Positions 23,101 to 35,159 are shown, numbered from the stretch's first letter. The stretch is DNA of 64,000 nucleotides from Paragordius varius (GCA_964247055.1 OZ176059.1:1736001-1800000); one strand, 5' to 3'. A program made the numbers and translations. Notes: generated from the sequence alone by a model not told the origin.

Positions 23101-25456
23101 CCTTAATTATAAACTAAAATAATTTTAATTTATTCCTTGATAACATTATTAACCAATATTTGAATTTTTTTTCAACACTTTTTATACTTTTAGCGGGTCG
23201 TATTCCTAGATCGCCTGCCCTCAGGATTATTACTTATAACCGGTCCTTACCGGCTTAACGGGTGTCCACTACGTCGGGTTCATCCTACCCGGGTTATAGC
23301 TACCACGGAACATATACCCGGTTTTGAGCGATCAGCTGTTTTTAGCGGTATTTTTAGCGGTCCCGATCAGCTGACCGAATCAGCTGATGCTGAACGAGCC
23401 TTTTTCATGAGACGCGGAGGGGGAAACATGAAAAAGACAAAAGCCAATAAAGTTAAACAAGAAGAAGATATCTTTGAAACAGCTGATGGAAAAAAGGTCA
23501 GTTATAGCGGAAAGCTTTTTAAGGTTTTAAGAAATTTAATGAGTTTAAAGAAAAAAAAGTTTTGGGAATTTTTTTTTGATTTTTTTAGGAAATTTAAAGA
23601 TTTTTTAGTCATAAATATAAGAGACTGTTTTTAGGAAATTTTTATTTAGATATTTAGCTATAATTTTTTGATTTATAAGAGCGTTTTTTAAGAAATATAG
23701 TTTTTTTATGTAATTTTAAAGATTTTTTGATTTAGTAACTATAAGAGAGCATTTTTTAAGAAATTTAAAGATTGATTAAATAATTTTTGATTTAGTAACT
23801 TTAAGAGAGCGTTTTTTAAGAAATTTAAATTTTTTGATTTAGTAAATATAAGATAGCGTTTTTTAAGGAATTTTAATTGATTAAACATTTTTTAGTTTTT
23901 ATACATAAAGATTGGTTTTTAAGAAATATAGTTTTTTATGAAATTTAAAAGATTTTTTGATTTAGTAACTATAAGAGAGCGTTTTTAAGAAATTTAAATT
24001 AAATCCAAATTTTAAAGATGTTTTAGTAATATTAAATAGATTGCGATCAATTTTAGAATAATCAAGAATCATTTTTCAAAAAAAATGATTTATATCTTTG
24101 AAACAGCTGATGGAAAAAAGGTCAGTTATAGCGGAAAGCTTTTTTAAAAATTTAATGAGTGGGGGGGGGGAATTTAGATTTTTAGTTATAATTTTTTGAT
24201 TTAGTAACTATGAGAGAGCGTATTTTAAAAAATTAAGATTTGATAGTTTTAAAAGTTTTTTACGAAAATTAGAATTTTAGCTATAATTTTTTAATTTAGT
24301 AAATAAAGGGAGCATTTTTCTAAGAAATTTAAATTTTTTAAAGATTTTTTAGTTTTTATAGATAAGTGAGCGTTTTTTAAGAATTTTTAAAGATTTTATA
24401 GTATAAATATAAGTGAGCGTTTTTTAAGAAATTTAGAGATTTTTTAGTTTTTTGGGTTTTTTGATTTAGTAACTATAAGAGAGCGTAAGAAATTTAAATT
24501 GATTAAACATTTTTAGTATGCATAAATAAAGATTGGTTTATATTTTACCTTATTATATTTATAAAAAAAATGTAAACTTTTAAGAGTAAGATTTATTTTA
24601 AACGATGGAATTGAATTACGATATTTTTAACACTCCAGGTGTTAATAAAAAAAGATTAGTTATTTGGGAAATTTTTAAGAAATTTAATAAGTTTAGGAAT
24701 ATTATAAACAAATTTAAATGGTTTTTTGATTTTTTTAAGACAGGAAGAATTATGTAGTTGATATATATATATATATATATTTAATTTTGTTTTATTTAGT
24801 TATATTTTGATTATATTATATTATGAGAATTATATAATTTTTAATAATAAAGATTTATTTAAATTAAAGTTGGAATAATATATGTGAGGGGTTGATTATT
24901 TTAGGAAATTTTTTTAGGAATCATGAATTTAGAAATTTTATAAACAATTAATTTAAATGGTTGATTTTTTTAAGACAGAAAGAATTATATTATTTGTTAA
25001 ATTTAGTTATATTTTGATATATATTATATGTTTCATAACTTAAATTTTTTAATAAAAATTCATTAAATAGGTTGGAATACTATATATAAGGTGTTGATTA
25101 TTTAGAAAATTTTATTTTTAGGAATCATGAGTTTACTTTTGTTATTTTAAAATTTATGACAATTGTCTATATTATATTTTAGTCGACAATTTTTTTAAAA
25201 AAATTATAAAATTTTAAATAATTATAAATATAATTAACTTTTTATCGAAACTTTTTTATTTTATTCATACACACAGAATAAGGAACCGCTCCCAGAAGCC
25301 AGAAAAGAAATTCAAAAAGCTATCGATAACCGAATCTTAGATCTTATAAATGGCGCTATAACTGAAAACCCTTTGGATAGTCAATTTTTAAAGCGGTATC
25401 TTAGCTTACCATTTGCCCTAAAGAGTGGACAATACCCACATACCATGGTCTTTTGA
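19334..25456 (+). CDS. rpl-6: 60S ribosomal protein L6 (eL6), 4 exons
   Basis: Structural protein of the large ribosomal subunit. Exons by GT-AG and phase 0 throughout: 19334-19606, 20420-20569, 23194-23496, 25277-25456, giving 301 residues. Exon 1 carries the basic N-terminus with '[15 protein letters not shown]' and '[14 protein letters not shown]', exon 2 '[19 protein letters not shown]', exon 3 '[20 protein letters not shown]' then 'NGCPLRRV' and '[12 protein letters not shown]', exon 4 ending '[14 protein letters not shown]'. All match eL6 family blocks. The start is [10 protein letters not shown], although an in-frame Met lies upstream at 19238, because family similarity begins within the shorter product. 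The intron after exon 2 is 2.6 kb and that after exon 3 is 1.8 kb, both swollen by copies of the preceding exon end. The 3' flank repeats the last exon. The gene itself looks intact. Confidence 0.93.
19607..20419. other. rpl-6 intron 1
   Basis: AT-rich intron, donor GTTTTT after AAACAG and acceptor TTTTTTAG. Contains (TA)n tracts near 20119-20150 and 20260-20280. No exon copies noticed here, unlike introns 2 and 3. Confidence 0.6.
20732..21320 (+). repeat. Four copies of the rpl-6 exon 2 3' end inside intron 2
   Basis: Copies of the exon 2 end plus donor: 20732-20760 (GGTCCCTATCGAGGAAAA|GT), 20891-20958 (from 'TTCCTGGAAAGATTTTGATT'), 21115-21140 and 21236-21320 (longest; encodes '[20 protein letters not shown]' then PYRGK). 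The first three keep the donor GTTAGT; the fourth reads ATTTGT instead. Spacers repeat 'aaactataaaatttgataaa', so the unit is exon end plus intron start, roughly 150-220 bp. Confidence 0.85.
21715..22032. mobile_element. S element (MITE with ~21 bp-unit arms) in rpl-6 intron 2
   Basis: Left 'taccatttttagttcaaatt' then CACC(C)TT units. Core 'aaattatgaagtttcggttt', 'aactcatcattataaatatg', 'tatctttatgg'. Right arm of GGGTGAATTTGAATTGTTTAA units ends 'ttgaactgtaaatggtata'. It abuts a (TA)n tract, consistent with TA insertion. The 60-codon frame at 21884-22066 is chance. Confidence 0.7.
22100..22687. mobile_element. Fragment related to the small hAT-type MITE at 45522-46459
   Basis: Shares long blocks in the same order with 45840-46365: 'gaaaaaattgctggtaattt', 'taacaatatattgttaaaca', 'aaccatatgcaattattgca', 'tatttcaataacgaaagaaa', 'gaaacaaacgcaagtgttgt' and 'aatatcgcatg'. 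The terminal TAGGGTTGTGC ends are not visible here. An S element interrupts its right side. Confidence 0.6.
22690..23075. mobile_element. S element in rpl-6 intron 2, second copy
   Basis: Starts TATACCATTTACAATTCAAA, has the core 'aaattatgaaattttagaca' and 'taactcatcattatg', then a long right arm of degenerate GGGTGAATTTGAATTGTTCAA units to about 23075. Inserted in the hAT-MITE-like fragment just upstream. Confidence 0.65.
23600..24540. repeat. Tandem repeats in rpl-6 intron 3 with a copy of exon 3's end
   Basis: Units such as 'gatttagtaactataagaga' plus 'gcgttttttaagaaatttaa' recur about ten times with length variation. At 24091-24147 the end of exon 3 is duplicated almost exactly ('tatctttgaaacagctgatg', then GAAAAAAG|GTCAGTTATAGCGGAAAGC), keeping the donor. 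A G homopolymer lies near 24161-24170. Confidence 0.75.
24541..25276. other. 3' part of rpl-6 intron 3
   Basis: AT-rich, with a two-fold repeat near 24620-24860 and 24890-25110 ('ggttgattttttaagacag', 'aggtgttgattattt') and a (TA)n tract at 24760-24780. Acceptor is CACACAG before exon 4. Confidence 0.45.
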
Positions 25457-26310
25457 AATTTGAATGGAAATTGAAAATTTTGAATTCTTATGAAAAAATT
25501 TGGAATAAAATTAATAAATACTTTAATTAATTGCATAATTTGATGAATATTGTTGGTTTTTATGTGTTTTTGATAAAAACTGCAAAATTTTGAATAATTT
25601 TCGTATTTTATTGGTTTTGATGTGTTTTTCGTTAAAAAACTGCAAATTTGAAACACTTTTTCTTATTAGAAAATTAATAAATACTTTAACTAATTGCATA
25701 ATTTGATGAATGTTATTGGTTTTAAAGTGTTTTTGAAAAAAAATTGCAAAATTTAGAATAATTTTCGAATTTTATTGGTTTTGATGTGTTTTTGATAAAA
25801 AAACTGTAAAATTTTGAATAATTTTTTTTTTATTAAAATATTAATCAATACTTTATCTAATTACATAAATATTTGATGAATTTTATTGGTTTTGAGTATT
25901 TTTTGAATGATCATTTATGAAATCATAGCATGGTTTTTTTAAAAATTGAAAGGAAATTGAAAAATAAATAAACATTTTGAAAAAAATTAATAAATACTTT
26001 AACTAATTGCATACATAAATAACTAATGTATTGGTATTTATGTGTTTTTTGAATGATTTTTTTCTGTTAAAATTGACAGATTTTTTTCACATTAGAAAAT
26101 TAATAAATATAACTTTATAAATATCTATTTTATATTATATATATATATATATATAATTTTATTGGTTTTGATGTGTTTTTTGAATATCTGATTAAAATTG
26201 ACAGATTTTTTACCTTGAGCGGTTTAAATTTTAGACTTTCGTGAAAAACTGCAAAATTTTGAATATATTTATTATTTAACCTTTTATTTTCCAGGGTATT
26301 TAAATAAATC

Positions 26311-26424
26311 TTATAAATGGCGCTATAACTGAAAATCCCATGGATAGTCAATTTTTAAAGCGTTATCTTAGCTTACCATTTGCCCTTAAAAATGGACAAT
26401 ACCCACATGCCATGGTTTTTTAAA
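26311..26424 (+). pseudogene. Best-preserved copies of the rpl-6 last exon (pseudo-exon)
   Basis: This first downstream copy keeps an open frame '[20 protein letters not shown]' continuing 'SLPFALKNGQYPHAMVF' and stop. The 28550-28632 copy likewise keeps '[20 protein letters not shown]' plus MVF and stop. Copies at 27280 and 27592 are broken by a stop and a 1-base loss respectively. The start of exon 4 ([19 protein letters not shown]) is absent here. Splicing to the TTTTCCAG upstream would read GGT-ATT-TAA, an immediate stop. I therefore call it a pseudo-exon, not an alternative coding end. Confidence 0.75.
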
Positions 26425-27036
26425 ATTGAAGAAATGGAAAACTTTGAATAATTTTTTTTCTTAATTAGAAAATTTTGAATAATAAATGAAAATTTTGAAA
26501 AAATTGAATAAATACTACTATGTAATTGCATAATTTAATTAATTTGATTGGTTTTGAAAGTGTTTTTATGTGTTATTTAAATGATTTTTATAAAATCATA
26601 GCATTGTCTTTTAGAATTGAATGGAAAATTTTGAATTCCTATGAGAAATTTTTGAATAATTAATAAATACTTTATCTAATTGCATAATTTGATGAATTTT
26701 ATTGGTTTTGAAGTGTTTTTGATAAAAAACTGCAATTTTAATAATTTTAAATAAAATTAATAAATACTATTAATGTATAAATAACTAATGATATATATAA
26801 TTTGATTAATTTTATTGGTTTTGAAGTGTTTTGATGTGTTTTTAAAAAATTGCAAAATTTTGAATTCCTATGAGAAATTTTGAATATTTTTTTTTTCATT
26901 AAAATATTAATCAATACTTTAACTAATTGTATAATTTGATGAATTTTAATGGTTTTGATGTGTTTTCGAATGATTTTTTCTTAAAATAGACATTTTTTTA
27001 CATTAGAAAATCAATAAATATAACTTTATAAATATC

Positions 27037-27096
<60 letters not shown>

Positions 27097-29234
27097 TTCG
27101 ATTAATTTTATTGGTTTCAAAGTGTTTTTTGAATATTTTTGCTTAAAATTGACAATTTTTTACTCTTAGCGGTTGTAATTTAGCGTTTTCGTTAAAGAAT
27201 AAATGAAAATTTTAAATAATTTTGAATAAATTTACTTATATAATTTTTTTTTCTTAAATTAAAAATTAAAAACTGAAAAATCAGATAGTCAATTTTTAAA
27301 GCGTTACCTTAGCTTACCATTTGCCCTAAAAAATGGTCAATAACCACATACCATGGCTAAAATGGAAAAAACGGAAAATTTTGAATTCCTATGAGAAAAT
27401 TTTGAAAAACTAATAAATACTTTAACTAATTACATAGTTTTATTGGTTTTGATGAATTTTATTGGTTTTGAATGATTTCCTTTTAAGTGGTTTAAAATTT
27501 AGGCTTTTTCTGTCAAAAAATGAAAATTTTTAATATTTTATTAATATAAAATCCTTTTTTTCTTAAGTCAAATATTTAAAACTGAAAATGCATTAGATAG
27601 TCAATTTTTAAAGCGTTATCTTAGCTACCATTTGCCCTAAAAAATGGTCAATTCCCACATACCATGGTCTTTTAAAAATGAAAACGGAAAATTTTGATTA
27701 ATTTTGAATTCCTATGAGAAAATTTTGAATATTTTTGAATAAAATTAATAAATATATCATTATATATATGTATATACAAAAAATGATGAATTTTATTGGT
27801 TTTGAAGTGTTTTGATGTGTTATTTAAATGATTTTTTATGAAATCATAGCATGGTCTTTTAAAAATAAAACTGCAAAATTTTAGAAATGAATGGAAAATT
27901 TTGAATAAAATTAATAAATACTTTAACTAATTGCATAATTTAATGAATTTTATTGGTTTTGATGTGTTTTTTGAATGATTTTTTATGAAATCATAGCATG
28001 GTCTTTTCAAATTGAACGGAAAATTTTAAAAACTGCAAAATTTTGAATAATTTTTATTAAAATATTAATAAATACTTTTATTGCATAATTTGATGAATTA
28101 TATTGGTTTTTAAGTGTTTTTTGATATCTGCTTATAATCATAAACATGGTCTTTTAAATTCAAGAAATGGAAAATTTTGAAATCCACTAAAAATTAATAA
28201 ATATACTATCTAATTGGATAATTTGATGGATTTTAATGGTTTTGAGGTGTTTTGATGTGTTTTTTGATAAAAAACTGCAAAATTTTGAATAATTTTCGAA
28301 TTTTATTGGTTTTGATGTGTTTTTGGTAAAAAATTGCAAAATTTTGAATAATTTTTAAATTTTTTTGGTTTTGAAGTGTTTTTGAAATTTTTCTGTTTAA
28401 AATTGACATTTTTTACCTTGAACGGTTTAAATTTTAGGCTTTTTCTCATATATGAAAAACAAATATTTTAATAAATTTATTATTTAACCTTCTATTTTTC
28501 CAGAGTGTTTAAATAAATGTTTTAAATTTAAATAAAACTAAAAATAAATCCATTAGATAGTTAATTTTTAAAGCGTTATCTTAGCTTACCATTTGCCCTA
28601 AGAAATGGGCAATATCCACATAACATGGTTTTTTGAAATTGAATGGAAAATTTGAATTCCTATTAGAAAATTTTGAATAAATAAATTTTGAATAAAATTA
28701 ATAAATCCTTTAACTAATTACATAGTTTTATTGGTTTTAAAGTGTTTTTATGTGTTTTTTGAATGATTTTTTATGAAATCATAACATGGTCTTTTAAAAT
28801 TGAATGGAAAATTTTGAATTCCTATGAGAAAATTTTGAATTAAATAATAAATACTTTAACTGTTTGCAGATATAATTTGATAAATTTTATTGGTTTTGAT
28901 CATAACATGGTCTTTTGAAATTGAAAAATAAATGAAAATTTTGAATAATTTTGAATAAAATTAATAAATACTTTAACTAATTGCATAATTTGATTAAATA
29001 TATTGGTTTTGATGTGTTTTTGAAAAAAACTGCAAAATTTTGAATGATTTTTATGAAATCATATAGTCTTTAAAAATTGATTGGATATTGAAAAATAAAT
29101 GAAAATTTTGAATAAATTAATAAATTATTGTATAATTTGATGAATATTATTGGTTTTGAAGTGTTTTAATGTGTTTTTAATAAAAAACTGCAAAATTTTG
29201 AATAATTTTTCTCATTAGAAAATTAATAAATTCC

Positions 29235-29266
<32 letters not shown>

Positions 29267-30896
29267 ACTAATTGCTTATTTAATCAATTTTATTGGTTTT
29301 GATGTGTTTTTTGAATTTTTTTCTTAAATCATAGCATCATGGTCTTAAAATTTAGCGTTTTGTTAAAAACTGCAAAATTTTGAACAATATTCTCATTAGA
29401 AAGTTTTAATAATTACTTTAACTAATTGCATAATTTAATGAATATTATTGGTTTTGAAGTGTTTTGATGTGTTTTTTGAAAATCTGCTTAAAATAAACAT
29501 TTTATTTAACGTTTCGGGTAAAAACTGAAAATTTTAAATTTTTTCCCATTAGAAAATTAATAAATATCTAATTGCTTATTGCATAATTTGATGAATTTTA
29601 TTGGTTTTGAAGTGTTTTTGATAAAAAAACTGCAAAATTTTGAATAATTTTCGAATTTTATTGGTTTTGACGTGTTTTTTATAAAAAACAGAATTTTGAA
29701 TAATTTTTCTCATTAAAATATTAATAAATATATCATTATATATATATATACATATAAATTGATGAATTTTATTGGTTTTGATGTGTTTTTTGAATATCTA
29801 ATTAGAATGACATTTTTAACCTTGAGCAGTTTAAATTTTAGCGTTTTTGATAAAAAACTGAAAATTTTGAATTATCCATTGAAAAATTAATAAATACTTT
29901 AACTAATTGCATATATAATTTGATGAATTTTATTGGTTTTGATGTGTTTTTGAATAATTTTTTCGCCTTAAAATAGATATTTTTTACCTTGAGCGGTTTA
30001 AATTTTAGGTTTTTTCTTATATGAAAAAAACAAATATTTTAAATTTTTTATTTATATAAAATTAATAAATACTTTATCTAATTGCATAATTTTCTAATTT
30101 TATATTTTATTGCTTTTGATGTGTTTTTGATAAAAAACGGAAAATCTTTGAATAATTTTCATTTAAAAATTAATAAATACTTTAACTTGCAGATATCAAA
30201 AAAATATATCTATATATAGTTATATATGTATATAATTTTCGAATTTTATTGGTTTTGATGTGTTTTTGAATAAACAGACATTTTTTACCTTGAGCGGTTT
30301 AAATTTTAGCCTTTCGTGAAAAAACTGCAAAATTTTGAATAAAATTATTATTTAACCTTCTATTTTATCCAGGGTGTTTAAATAAATGTTTTAAATATAA
30401 AACTGAAAATCCATTAAATAGTGAATTTTTAAAGCGTTATCTAAGCCTACCTTTTGCCCTAAAAAATGGACAATATTTTAAAATTGAAGAAATGTTGAAT
30501 TCCATTATAAAATTTAAAAAAATTTGAATAAAATAATAAATACTATTTTGTATAAATAACTAATGATATATTGGATGAATATTATTGGTTTTAATGAGTT
30601 TTTGATAAAAAAATTGCAAAATTTTGAATTATTTTTGAATTTTATTGGTTTTGATGTGTTTTTGATAAAAAACTGCAAAATTTTGTATAATTTTTCCCAT
30701 TATAAAATTAATAAATATAATTTAATGAATTTTATTGGTTTTGAAGTGTTTAGATGTGTTTTTTAAATGATTTTATATGAAATCATAACATGGTTTAAAA
30801 TTGAATGGAAAATTTTGAATAGAATAAATGAAAATTTTGAATATTTTGAATAAATTTGAATAAAATTAATAAATATTTTAACTAATTAGATATATA

Positions 30897-32427
30897 GGGC
30901 CTGCTGAATAAAAACAAGCACCTACTGGGTAGTAGGTGCTTGATAGTATGTACCAGTTTTTGAAAAAACATTGAATAAAAATAGGTACTTACTATCATGT
31001 ACGTACTTAAGTCTTAAGTATGTGTAAAATGTTTATTTTCATTTTGTTTTTTGTTAGTTTTCGATTTCATTCATAAAATGCGTTTAAAAATTTATAAAGA
31101 AAATTAGAAAGTCTAACTTTTGGAAAATAAATATCGATTATCTACCCATATTTTTAAATAATGCATTTATTAATACACATTTATTCATAAATACACAAAA
31201 AATAAATCATAATAATGTTTAAACAATTGAATCTCGTTTCATTTTGCCAGCCTTGAGTATTTGGGTTAGATCAATATTTGCTTCACAATCCTCCACATAT
31301 TCGATATCAAAATATGAATTACTATCAAAATCTGTTATGGGTTCATAAATATATTTGGATACATTATGTAATATGGAACATGTTAATATAAGTTTTGGGA
31401 ATCTAGACTTAAACGAATTTCGTTACCAAGTATAGGAAATCGGGTCTTCATCTGACCGAAAACCCGCGCTCGATAATGCTTTTTTCAGAACAATGTAATT
31501 TATTGAAATTTTTCTCGTTATCGATCATCATATTTTTGAAGGGGGTTAGGAGCCAGGGTGATAGTGGATATCCATTATCACCTAACAAACAAAAATCATT
31601 TTGTTTGCACATATATGACTGAACAATCGTGTTTCGCCATATCCTTGAATCATGCACAGATTTTGGCCATTGTGCATCCACAGATGTAATTTCTTCATTG
31701 GCATTACATGTGAATTGTACATTGAGGGTGCATCGACCCTTTCGATTTATATAGGCATCAACATTTTTAGGTATTAATATTTCAAAGTGTGAACAATCAA
31801 TGCAACCAATAGCAGTTGACATTTTATATTTGGATAGCCATATTTTATTCGCCACATTAAGCTCTTCAAATGACTTGGGAATTTTTACCCAATGAGATTT
31901 TGATACTATTTCCATAACTTTAGGTATAGTTTTGCATATTGTGGAACTATGAACATTAAAATCATGTCCTATACCCGCTTGATATCCCGGATCTCCAAGA
32001 AATCTTAACACAAAATCTAGATTTATGATATTATAAATACCCATTTGCATCCAAGGAGTTAGTTTCCTTAAAGATATATTTAATTTTTAACCTAAATATG
32101 AAAAGGTCATTTTATCTTAGTCATAACTCGAATTCGAATAAATCTGTGGTTTTTTATATAGAAAATAGCTTCATTCAAAAATATTTACTCAAATATATAA
32201 AATTTAAATGTTTATAAAATAAAATTAAGGTCATTATAAATTATATAAACTCAAATATTTTACACAAAAATGAAATAATCGAAGAAAATGATATGATTGT
32301 GGACATTCTTGAAAAAAAACCAATCTTTTTTAACAAAAGTAATAATCTCTGCAAATTGAACTCATAAAGCTTAAAATAGAGAAGGAAAAAAATTATTATT
32401 AATAATAAAAGAAATAATATATTAATA

Positions 32428-32458
<31 letters not shown>

Positions 32459-32758
32459 GAATCATGTAATTTAAAAAAACATTATCTTAGAAATTTTATA
32501 AAAATATAACCGATATTATTTTAAGTGAAAAATTAATAGTTTAAAATGTTGCCATTTACCAGCTTAAAAAAAACCAGTGAGTACTAGGTAAAATTTGTAA
32601 AAAGACAATTTTTATTCAATGATATTTGTCAGTAAATACTGGTAAACATAGTACATACTGGATAGTAAAAGCAATATATTTTTTTATTCAATACATAGCT
32701 AGTATATACTGAAAAAAACCTAGTTTTTAGTATATACTAGCTTTTATTCAACAGGCCC
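30897..32758 (-). mobile_element. PIF/Harbinger-type DNA transposon
   Basis: 1862 bp element with ends GGGCCTGCTGAATAAAA and TTTTATTCAACAGGCCC, inserted in the rpl-6 downstream array. Flanks are ATATATA on the left and TATATC on the right; a TAT-type 3 bp duplication is possible but the TA-rich context makes it ambiguous. Subterminal hairpin at 30917-30942 (AAGCACCTACT..AGTAGGTGCTT). Encodes one HARBI1-like transposase on the minus strand; the second Myb-like gene usual for Harbinger was not found, so it may be incomplete. Confidence 0.85.
31219..32050 (-). pseudogene. HARBI1-like DDE transposase, late frameshifts
   Basis: DDE-superfamily-4 nuclease of Harbinger elements, which cuts at the TIRs together with a Myb-like partner. 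A 200-codon frame (32050-31448) shows 'HDFNVHSSTICKTI' helix-turn-helix, first Asp in 'AIGCIDCSHFEI', 'VDAQWPKSVHDSRIW', second Asp in 'LLGDNGYPLSPWLLTPF' and the Glu in 'IIERGF'. Similarity then continues in other frames: 'FGQMKTRFPILGNEIRLSLD' and, further on, 'LILTCSILHN' to a terminal 'ILKAGKMKRDSIV'. I infer two frameshifts after the catalytic Glu. The N-terminal part before 'LTPWMQMGIYN' is not clear. The damage is light, so the copy is fairly young. Confidence 0.85.
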
Positions 32759-33103
32759 TATATCATTGAATATATATATATATATATAAATTGATGAATT
32801 TTATTGGTTTTGATGTGTTTTTGAAAAAATTTTTAGCTTAAAAATGGATTTTATACCTTGAGTGGTTTAAATTTTAGGCTTTTCCTGTCAAAAACTGAAA
32901 ATTTTGAATAAAATTTATTATTTAACCTTCTTTTCCAGAGTGTTTAAATAAATGTTTTAAATTTATAACGGAAATTCATTAGATAGTCAATTTTTAAAGC
33001 GGTATCTTTCCTTGAAAAATATATGAAATTTTGAATAATTTTTTTCACATTAGAAAATTAATAAATAATATTATTATATATATATAAATATCTAATTGCA
33101 GAT

Positions 33104-33376
33104 ATATACCATTTACGATTCAAATTCCCCCCTTGAACAATTCAAATTTAATAATCACTCTAAAAATAAATTATGTGTTTTCGGCTCTAATAAAACTCTC
33201 ATAATTAATATGAAATATATATCTTTATGGCGGCACATACTTTATTTATTTTACAATATAATATTAGTTTTAAAACAAATTTTTTTTAAATATAGGATTA
33301 ATTCTAAAAAAACCCATAATATTTGAGGGTAAATTTGTATTATTCAAAGGTGAATTTAAGTTGTAAATGGTATATA
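33104..33376. mobile_element. S element, compact copy
   Basis: Left TATATACCATTTACGATTCA with CCCCCCTTGAACAATTCAAA unit; core 'aaataaattatgtgttttcg', 'tatatctttatgg'. Right arm 'tgagggtaaatttg', 'aaaggtgaatttaag', 'ttgtaaatggtatata'. Lies at the distal edge of the rpl-6 array, flanked by TA-rich sequence. Confidence 0.7.
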
Positions 33377-33772
33377 TATGTATATATATATATATAAATA
33401 TTATTAGTATTTCCTTAAAAATCGACAGTTTTTAACTTGAGTGGTTCAAATTTTGGATATTTTGTAAAAAACGAATATTTTAAATTATATAAATCTTTAT
33501 TTCGGAGGGGGGATGTTTTCATTAAAAATGGAGACCTTTTTAACTCTGTAACGATTCAAAAATTTTGATTTTTTGGAAAAAAATAAAAATAGGTATATTA
33601 TAAATCTGTTTTTTTATCTTTAATAATCAAAAGTTGTTTTAAATTTAACTATAAATTGCCTGAAGCTAAAATTTTAAAATGGTATTTTAGCTTACCTTTT
33701 GCCCTAAAAAATGGTTTAATTTAATAGAAAATTTAATTTCTAAATGAATTTAATGATATATATATATATATA

Positions 33773-34033
33773 TACAGTAAAAACTTAAATTATACGGTCA
33801 AAACGTGTAAAAATATAAAGACAATCATATTTTTTTCTAAAAGGCAACCAACCATACTTTTTAAATCTTGAAATATATTTTTAGTGTTTTGAGCAAATTA
33901 AATTGATATCTATATTGGTGACACAAATAATTAAATGATTTTATAGGAGATAAATCAAAAGTTTAAAAATTTGGGGTTGTCTTTTGAAAAAAAAATTGTC
34001 TTTATATTTTTCATTTCAGTTTTTAGTATATCA
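33773..34033. mobile_element. M element, copy 8
   Basis: TATACAGTAAAAACTTAAAT to CATTTCAGTTTTTAGTATA, with the usual 'aaaacgtgtaaaaatataaa' and 'ttgtctttatattttt' arms. Confidence 0.65.
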
Positions 34034-34220
34034 GATCAGGAATCAAATATATATATATATATATAATTTTATGATTGAATAAGAATTGTATATTTTTCCC
34101 TTTTAAAAACGAGAATAGTATAAACTTTTAATTTATTGGTCAGAAAATAACTAATTTTCTATGGGATAGGTAAAATGAATATTTTTAAAGGATTTCTTTC
34201 ATAAGTTTTATTTAATATAC

Positions 34221-35003
34221 AACAGTAAAAACTGAAATTATACGGATAAAACATTTAAAAATATAAAGACAACCATACATTTTTTTCTAAAAGACAAATA
34301 CTTTTTCAAACCTTAATTTTTCTTTTATAAATTACAGTAATTAACTATATGGACAAAACATAAAAATATAAAGACAAAACTTTTTTAAATGATAATTACT
34401 TTTTTAAACCTTAATTTTTTGAACCTTAAGTTTTATTTAAAATACAACAGTAAAAACTGAAATTATACTATGGACAAAACGTTCAAAAATATAAAGACAG
34501 CCATATTTTTTTTAAAAGACAGCCATACTTTTTTGAACCTTAATTTTTCTTAAAAAAATTATAGTAAATAAATAAATTTGTAAAATATATAATTAATTGT
34601 GTTATCAATATTCATATTAATTTTTAAATAATGAAGTCAGTAAAAATTAAAATTATACGGACAAAACGTGAAAATATGACAAATATTTTTATCTAAAAGA
34701 CAACCATACTTTTATAATCTTGATTTTTTAAAATATAATCATTGTTTAAAATTACAAAGTATAATATTGAAATGTAAATTGTTAACATAATCAATTATTT
34801 ATGATTGATTAAAAGTTTTTATAGGGGTTTAAAAAACATAATAATAGTGTTTTTTTAAAAAAAATTTGCCTTTATATTTTTATGTTTTGTCCGTATATAA
34901 TTTCAGTTTTGAATTACAAAACTATGTGGGTTGTTTTTTAGAAAAAAATTTTTGCCTTTATATTTTTATGTTTTGTCCGTATATAATTTCAGTTTTTACT
35001 GTT
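34221..35003. repeat. Cluster of partial and overlapping M elements
   Basis: Left termini ('acagtaaaaactgaaattat') recur at about 34223, 34446 and 34640 (plus a weak one near 34335), while right termini ('gtccgtatataatttcagtt') recur only at about 34895 and 34970. So several left halves are stacked before two right halves, by tandem duplication or nested insertion. Confidence 0.6.
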
Positions 35004-35159
35004 GAGTTTTTTTGTGTAAAGTGATCAAATTTAACCATTTTTGTTTAAACTGTGGTTAGATTAGCGTAAAAATATTTTTTAATCTGTGATGATTTTGTAA
35101 TTAAAAGTTTTTTGACTAAATTGTTTGCCTTTTAAACCAAGAAAGTTTTCCAAGAGTCG

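Larger units (their letters stand above)
25457..33760. repeat. Satellite-like 3' flank of rpl-6 with repeated last-exon copies
   Basis: About 8 kb of ~100-140 bp units built from 'gatgaattttattggttttg', 'atgtgtttttgataaaaaac', 'tgcaaaattttgaataattt' and 'taataaatactttaactaat'. Embedded in it are copies of rpl-6 exon 4 ('agtcaatttttaaagcgtta', 'tcttagcttaccatttgccc') at about 26311, 27280, 27592, 28550, 30408, 32970 and 33680. Several copies are preceded by a TTTTCCAG acceptor followed by GTGTTTAAATAAAT. No independent gene recognised apart from the inserted transposon. (TA)n tracts occur at about 26137, 27042-27095, 29237 and 32770. Confidence 0.85.

Noticed and set aside
26278-26424. Alternative coding last exon for rpl-6
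   Set aside because: Joining exon 3 to the upstream TTTTCCAG acceptor gives a stop within three codons, so it cannot supply the conserved C-terminus by that route; kept as a pseudo-exon.
30897-32758. Assigning a definite TTA/TAA target duplication to the Harbinger element
   Set aside because: The flanks are TA-rich and several alignments are equally good, so only an ambiguous TAT-type duplication is stated.
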